15,599 nucleotides of DNA from Peptostreptococcaceae bacterium (GTDB taxonomy: Bacteria; Bacillota; Clostridia; Peptostreptococcales; Peptostreptococcaceae). A program made the position numbers and the translations under genes. This document shows positions 12,794 through 15,599 of the stretch, piece by piece (the stretch's first letter is position 1; every line of letters begins with the position of its first letter). The notes beneath the pieces are model-generated. The model ran no database searches. It was given only the letters and a program-made list of their open reading frames with translations, and was not told the origin of the DNA. The stretch is from NCBI GenBank assembly GCA_017425305.1, contig JAFOOW010000002.1:1-15599 (forward strand), given 5' to 3'.

Positions 12794-15599
12794 TTATAAT
12801 TGCTGTGCTAACATTTTATAAATTTCATATCTTTCCTTAGCATTTTCTTCAGTCATTTCAAATAATTCTTCTGCTACTTCTGGGTATTGTTTAGCTATAG
12901 CAGCATATCTTACTTGACCCATTAAGAAGTCTCTAAAGCTTTCTGTTGGCTCTTTAGAATCTAATATAAATGGATTCTTACCTTCTTCTTTTAATGTAGG
13001 GTTGTATCTATATAAGTGCCAGTATCCACACTTAACTGCTTGCTCTTCATTTGCTATACTACGTCCCATACCTTCTTTTAATCCGTGACTTATACATGGT
13101 GCATAACATATTATTAATGATGGTCCATTGTAGTTCTCAGCTTCTATTATAGCTTTGATAAGTTGGTTCTTATCTGCTCCCATAGATACCTGAGCCACAT
13201 ATACATTTCCATATGTCATTGCCATTCTTCCTAAATCTTTTTTCTTAGTTCTTTTACCTGCTGCTGCAAACTTAGCCATTGCTGCAATTGGAGTTGACTT
13301 AGAAGCTTGTCCTCCTGTATTTGAGTATATCTCTGTATCAAATACTAGTATATTTACATCTTCGCCTGATGCTAATACATGATCTAAACCACCATATCCT
13401 ATATCATATGCCCATCCATCTCCTCCTGGTATCCATTGAGATCTCTTAACTAAGTAGTCTTCTCTTTCTTTTATTTGATTTACTAGGCAGTTAACTTTTT
13501 CATCTGAAGATTTTATATTATCTAATGCATGTATTACTTCTTTTGATGCATTTTTAGATTCTTCACCTTTATCTTTATTTTCTAGCCAGTTGCTTAAAGC
13601 GTTTTTGCTTTCTTCATCTATATCTAAAGATATTAATTCATTTGCAACTTCAGCTATTTTATTTCTTATTTGTTTAACTCCTAAATACATACCTAATCCA
13701 AATTCAGCATTGTCCTCAAATAATGAGTTTGCCCAAGATGGACCTTTACCTTCATGGTTTATAGTATATGGAGTAGTTGGGAACGAACCTCCCCAAATTG
13801 ATGAACAACCTGTTGCATTTGCTATCATCATTCTATCTCCAAATAGTTGAGTTACTAATTTGATATAAGGAGTTTCTCCACATCCAGCACAAGCTCCTGA
13901 GAATTCAATAAGTGGTTGTCTAAATTGACTTCCTTTTACTGTAGTTGGAGGCATTAAATCACCTTTATGTGATACTTTAGAAACAGCATATTCCCAGTTT
14001 GGAATTTCTTTTTCTATTTGAGTTTCTAAAGGTTTCATAACTAAAGCCTTTTCTTTTGCAGGACATATATCAGCACAGTTACCACATCCTGTACAGTCCA
14101 TAGTATCTACTTGAATCTTATATTGTAATCCTTCTAGACCTTTTCCTACTGCTTTTTTAGTTTCAAAAGCTTCTGGTGCATTTTGTACTTCTTCTTCATT
14201 TAGTAAGAATGGTCTTATAGTAGAGTGTGGACATATATATGAACATTGATTACATTGAATACAGTTTTCTATTATCCATTCAGGAACACTTACACCTACT
14301 CCACGTTTTTCATATGCAGCTGTACCATTAGGTAATGTACCATCTTCTATTCCTTTAAATGCACTTACTGGTAAATCATCCCCTTCTTGTGCGTTTATAG
14401 GTCTTAATATATTTTTAATAAATTCTGGTTCATCACTTTCTATAGCTTCATCTATTGCAGTTTTCCAAGACTCTGGAACATTTACTTTAACTAATGAATC
14501 TCTTCCTTTTTCAACAGCTGAGTAGTTCATATTAACTACTTTATCACCTTTTTTACCATAAGCTTTCTTTATAGAATCTTTTAAGTAATCTATAGCTTCA
14601 TCTTCTGGTATTATTTCAGCTAATTTAAAGAATGCAGATTGCATTATCATATTTATTCTATTTCCAAGACCTATTTCTTGAGCTATATTAGTAGCATTAA
14701 TTGTGTAGAATTGTATATCATTATTAGCTATATATTTTTTAAGCTTAGCCGGTAGATGATTATCTAGTTCTTTATCATCCCATATACAGTTTAGAACAAA
14801 TACTCCACCTTTTTTAAGTCCTTTTAATAAGTCATATTCATGTACATATGATTGGTTATGACATGCTATATAATCAGCTTCATCTATAAGATATGTTGAC
14901 CTTATTGGTGTTTTTCCAAATCTTAAGTGAGACATTGTTATACCACCAGATTTTTTAGAATCATATGCAAAGTAAGCTTGAGCAAACATGTCTGTATTAT
15001 TACCGATTATTTTTATAGCTTGTTTATTTGCTCCTACAGTACCATCTGATCCTAATCCCCAGAACTTACATCTTATAGTACCTTCTTGACTTATTTTAAA
15101 CTCTTTATCAACAGGTATTGATTTATTTGTAACATCATCTACTATACCTACTGTAAATCCATTTTTAGGATTTGATGATTTTAAGTTGTCATATATAGCC
15201 TTTATATGAGCTGGAGTAGTATCCTTAGATGCTAATCCATATATACCACCTATTATCATTGGAGATTTTTCATTATCATAGAATGCTGATTTTACATCTA
15301 GATATAATGGTTCTCCTATAGAACCAGGTTCCTTAGTTCTATCTAAAACACAGATTCTTTCTGCACTACTTGGAATAGCTTCCATAAGGTGTTTTACTGA
15401 GAATGGTCTATATAAATGAACTTTAACTAAGCCATATTTTTCACCTTGTGCATTTAAATAATCTATAGTTTCTTCTATTGTTTCAGTTACTGAACCCATT
15501 GCAACTATTATGTACTTAGCATCTTGTGCACCATAATAATTAAATAAGCTATGTTTTCTTCCTGTTAGTTCAGCCATTTCATTCATATATTCTTCAACT
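12794..15599 (-). CDS. nifJ: Pyruvate:ferredoxin (flavodoxin) oxidoreductase, N-terminal part missing
   Basis: PFOR oxidises pyruvate with CoA to acetyl-CoA and CO2, reducing ferredoxin. The single-chain form is about 1,170-1,200 residues; about 930 are inside the window and the reading frame runs open past the right edge (VEEY precedes the first internal Met), so roughly 240 residues including the first pyrimidine-binding domain are missing. Numbering from the Met at 15584-15586: domain II (YGAQDAKYIIVAMGS, 18-32), gamma domain (FWGLGSDGTVGANKQAIKII, 175-194), EKR motif (426-428), two ferredoxin-type clusters (Cys442/445/448/452 and Cys498/501/504/508), proximal cluster ligands Cys566, Cys569, Cys594 and Cys831, and the thiamine diphosphate site GGDGWAYDIGYGG to IYSNTGG (721-759). 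There is no C-terminal extension like that of the Desulfovibrio africanus enzyme. Its product, reduced ferredoxin, is the substrate of Rnf encoded at the left of the window. Confidence 0.97.
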   Translation of the reverse strand, partial: VEEYMNEMAELTGRKHSLFNYYGAQDAKYIIVAMGSVTETIEETIDYLNAQGEKYGLVKVHLYRPFSVKHLMEAIPSSAERICVLDRTKEPGSIGEPLYLDVKSAFYDNEKSPMIIGGIYGLASKDTTPAHIKAIYDNLKSSNPKNGFTVGIVDDVTNKSIPVDKEFKISQEGTIRCKFWGLGSDGTVGANKQAIKIIGNNTDMFAQAYFAYDSKKSGGITMSHLRFGKTPIRSTYLIDEADYIACHNQSYVHEYDLLKGLKKGGVFVLNCIWDDKELDNHLPAKLKKYIANNDIQFYTINATNIAQEIGLGNRINMIMQSAFFKLAEIIPEDEAIDYLKDSIKKAYGKKGDKVVNMNYSAVEKGRDSLVKVNVPESWKTAIDEAIESDEPEFIKNILRPINAQEGDDLPVSAFKGIEDGTLPNGTAAYEKRGVGVSVPEWIIENCIQCNQCSYICPHSTIRPFLLNEEEVQNAPEAFETKKAVGKGLEGLQYKIQVDTMDCTGCGNCADICPAKEKALVMKPLETQIEKEIPNWEYAVSKVSHKGDLMPPTTVKGSQFRQPLIEFSGACAGCGETPYIKLVTQLFGDRMMIANATGCSSIWGGSFPTTPYTINHEGKGPSWANSLFEDNAEFGLGMYLGVKQIRNKIAEVANELISLDIDEESKNALSNWLENKDKGEESKNASKEVIHALDNIKSSDEKVNCLVNQIKEREDYLVKRSQWIPGGDGWAYDIGYGGLDHVLASGEDVNILVFDTEIYSNTGGQASKSTPIAAMAKFAAAGKRTKKKDLGRMAMTYGNVYVAQVSMGADKNQLIKAIIEAENYNGPSLIICYAPCISHGLKEGMGRSIANEEQAVKCGYWHLYRYNPTLKEEGKNPFILDSKEPTESFRDFLMGQVRYAAIAKQYPEVAEELFEMTEENAKERYEIYKMLAQQL

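Noticed and set aside
1..15599. CRISPR array, insertion sequence, prophage, toxin-antitoxin or defence genes
   Set aside because: No spaced repeats, transposase, integrase or defence-type domain was seen in any frame. The window is ordinary core genome.

Overview
The window reads as a strongly AT-rich stretch of chromosome from an anaerobic, spore-forming Clostridia lineage. It is most likely Peptostreptococcaceae (Clostridioides, Paeniclostridium, Romboutsia, Terrisporobacter and relatives). This rests on the AT-rich codon use, the Rnf complex next to a one-chain pyruvate:ferredoxin oxidoreductase, G-run ribosome binding sites (AGGGGG), and a gene order (polA, coaE, lytic transglycosylase, family 5 solute-binding lipoprotein, a few small genes, rnfCDGEA) that I recall from Clostridioides difficile. 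That last point is memory, not a search. No mobile element, phage gene, CRISPR array or resistance gene was seen. Nearly everything is on the minus strand; the clear exception is one tRNA gene.

Region 1 (1-4060) holds most of the rnf operon, transcribed leftward: rnfC, rnfD, rnfG, rnfE and the first five codons of rnfA, which runs off the left edge. The Rnf complex oxidises reduced ferredoxin with NAD+ and pumps Na+ or H+. RnfG is unusual: it carries two FMN-binding domains in tandem. A SigA-type promoter and an inverted repeat lie just upstream of rnfC.

Region 2 (4143-6870) has three single-gene units: a membrane-anchored SPOR-like protein, a membrane-anchored endonuclease/exonuclease/phosphatase family enzyme, and an unrecognised helical protein. 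Each ends in a terminator whose 5' arm contains the stop codon. To their right is an orphan plus-strand terminator hairpin with a C-rich loop, a possible small RNA.

Region 3 (6836-12573) has a tRNA-Leu(GAG) with a good promoter and a long terminator, then a tightly packed operon: polA (DNA polymerase I), coaE (dephospho-CoA kinase), a membrane-anchored lytic transglycosylase and a peptide-type solute-binding lipoprotein. Adjacent genes overlap or are 8 bases apart, and polA and the transglycosylase appear to start with TTG.

Region 4 (12620-15599) has a plus-strand tRNA-Leu(CAA) that converges on the 3' end of nifJ. nifJ encodes pyruvate:ferredoxin oxidoreductase and is cut by the right edge. 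The two share one palindromic bidirectional terminator.

Functionally, the PFOR makes reduced ferredoxin from pyruvate and Rnf spends it to build an ion gradient and NADH, so the two ends of the window belong to one energy pathway. The middle is housekeeping (replication/repair, CoA synthesis, tRNA) plus cell-envelope functions. I see no clearly new multi-gene system. The best candidates for novelty are the double-domain RnfG, the C-rich small RNA candidate and the transglycosylase/solute-binding protein pair.
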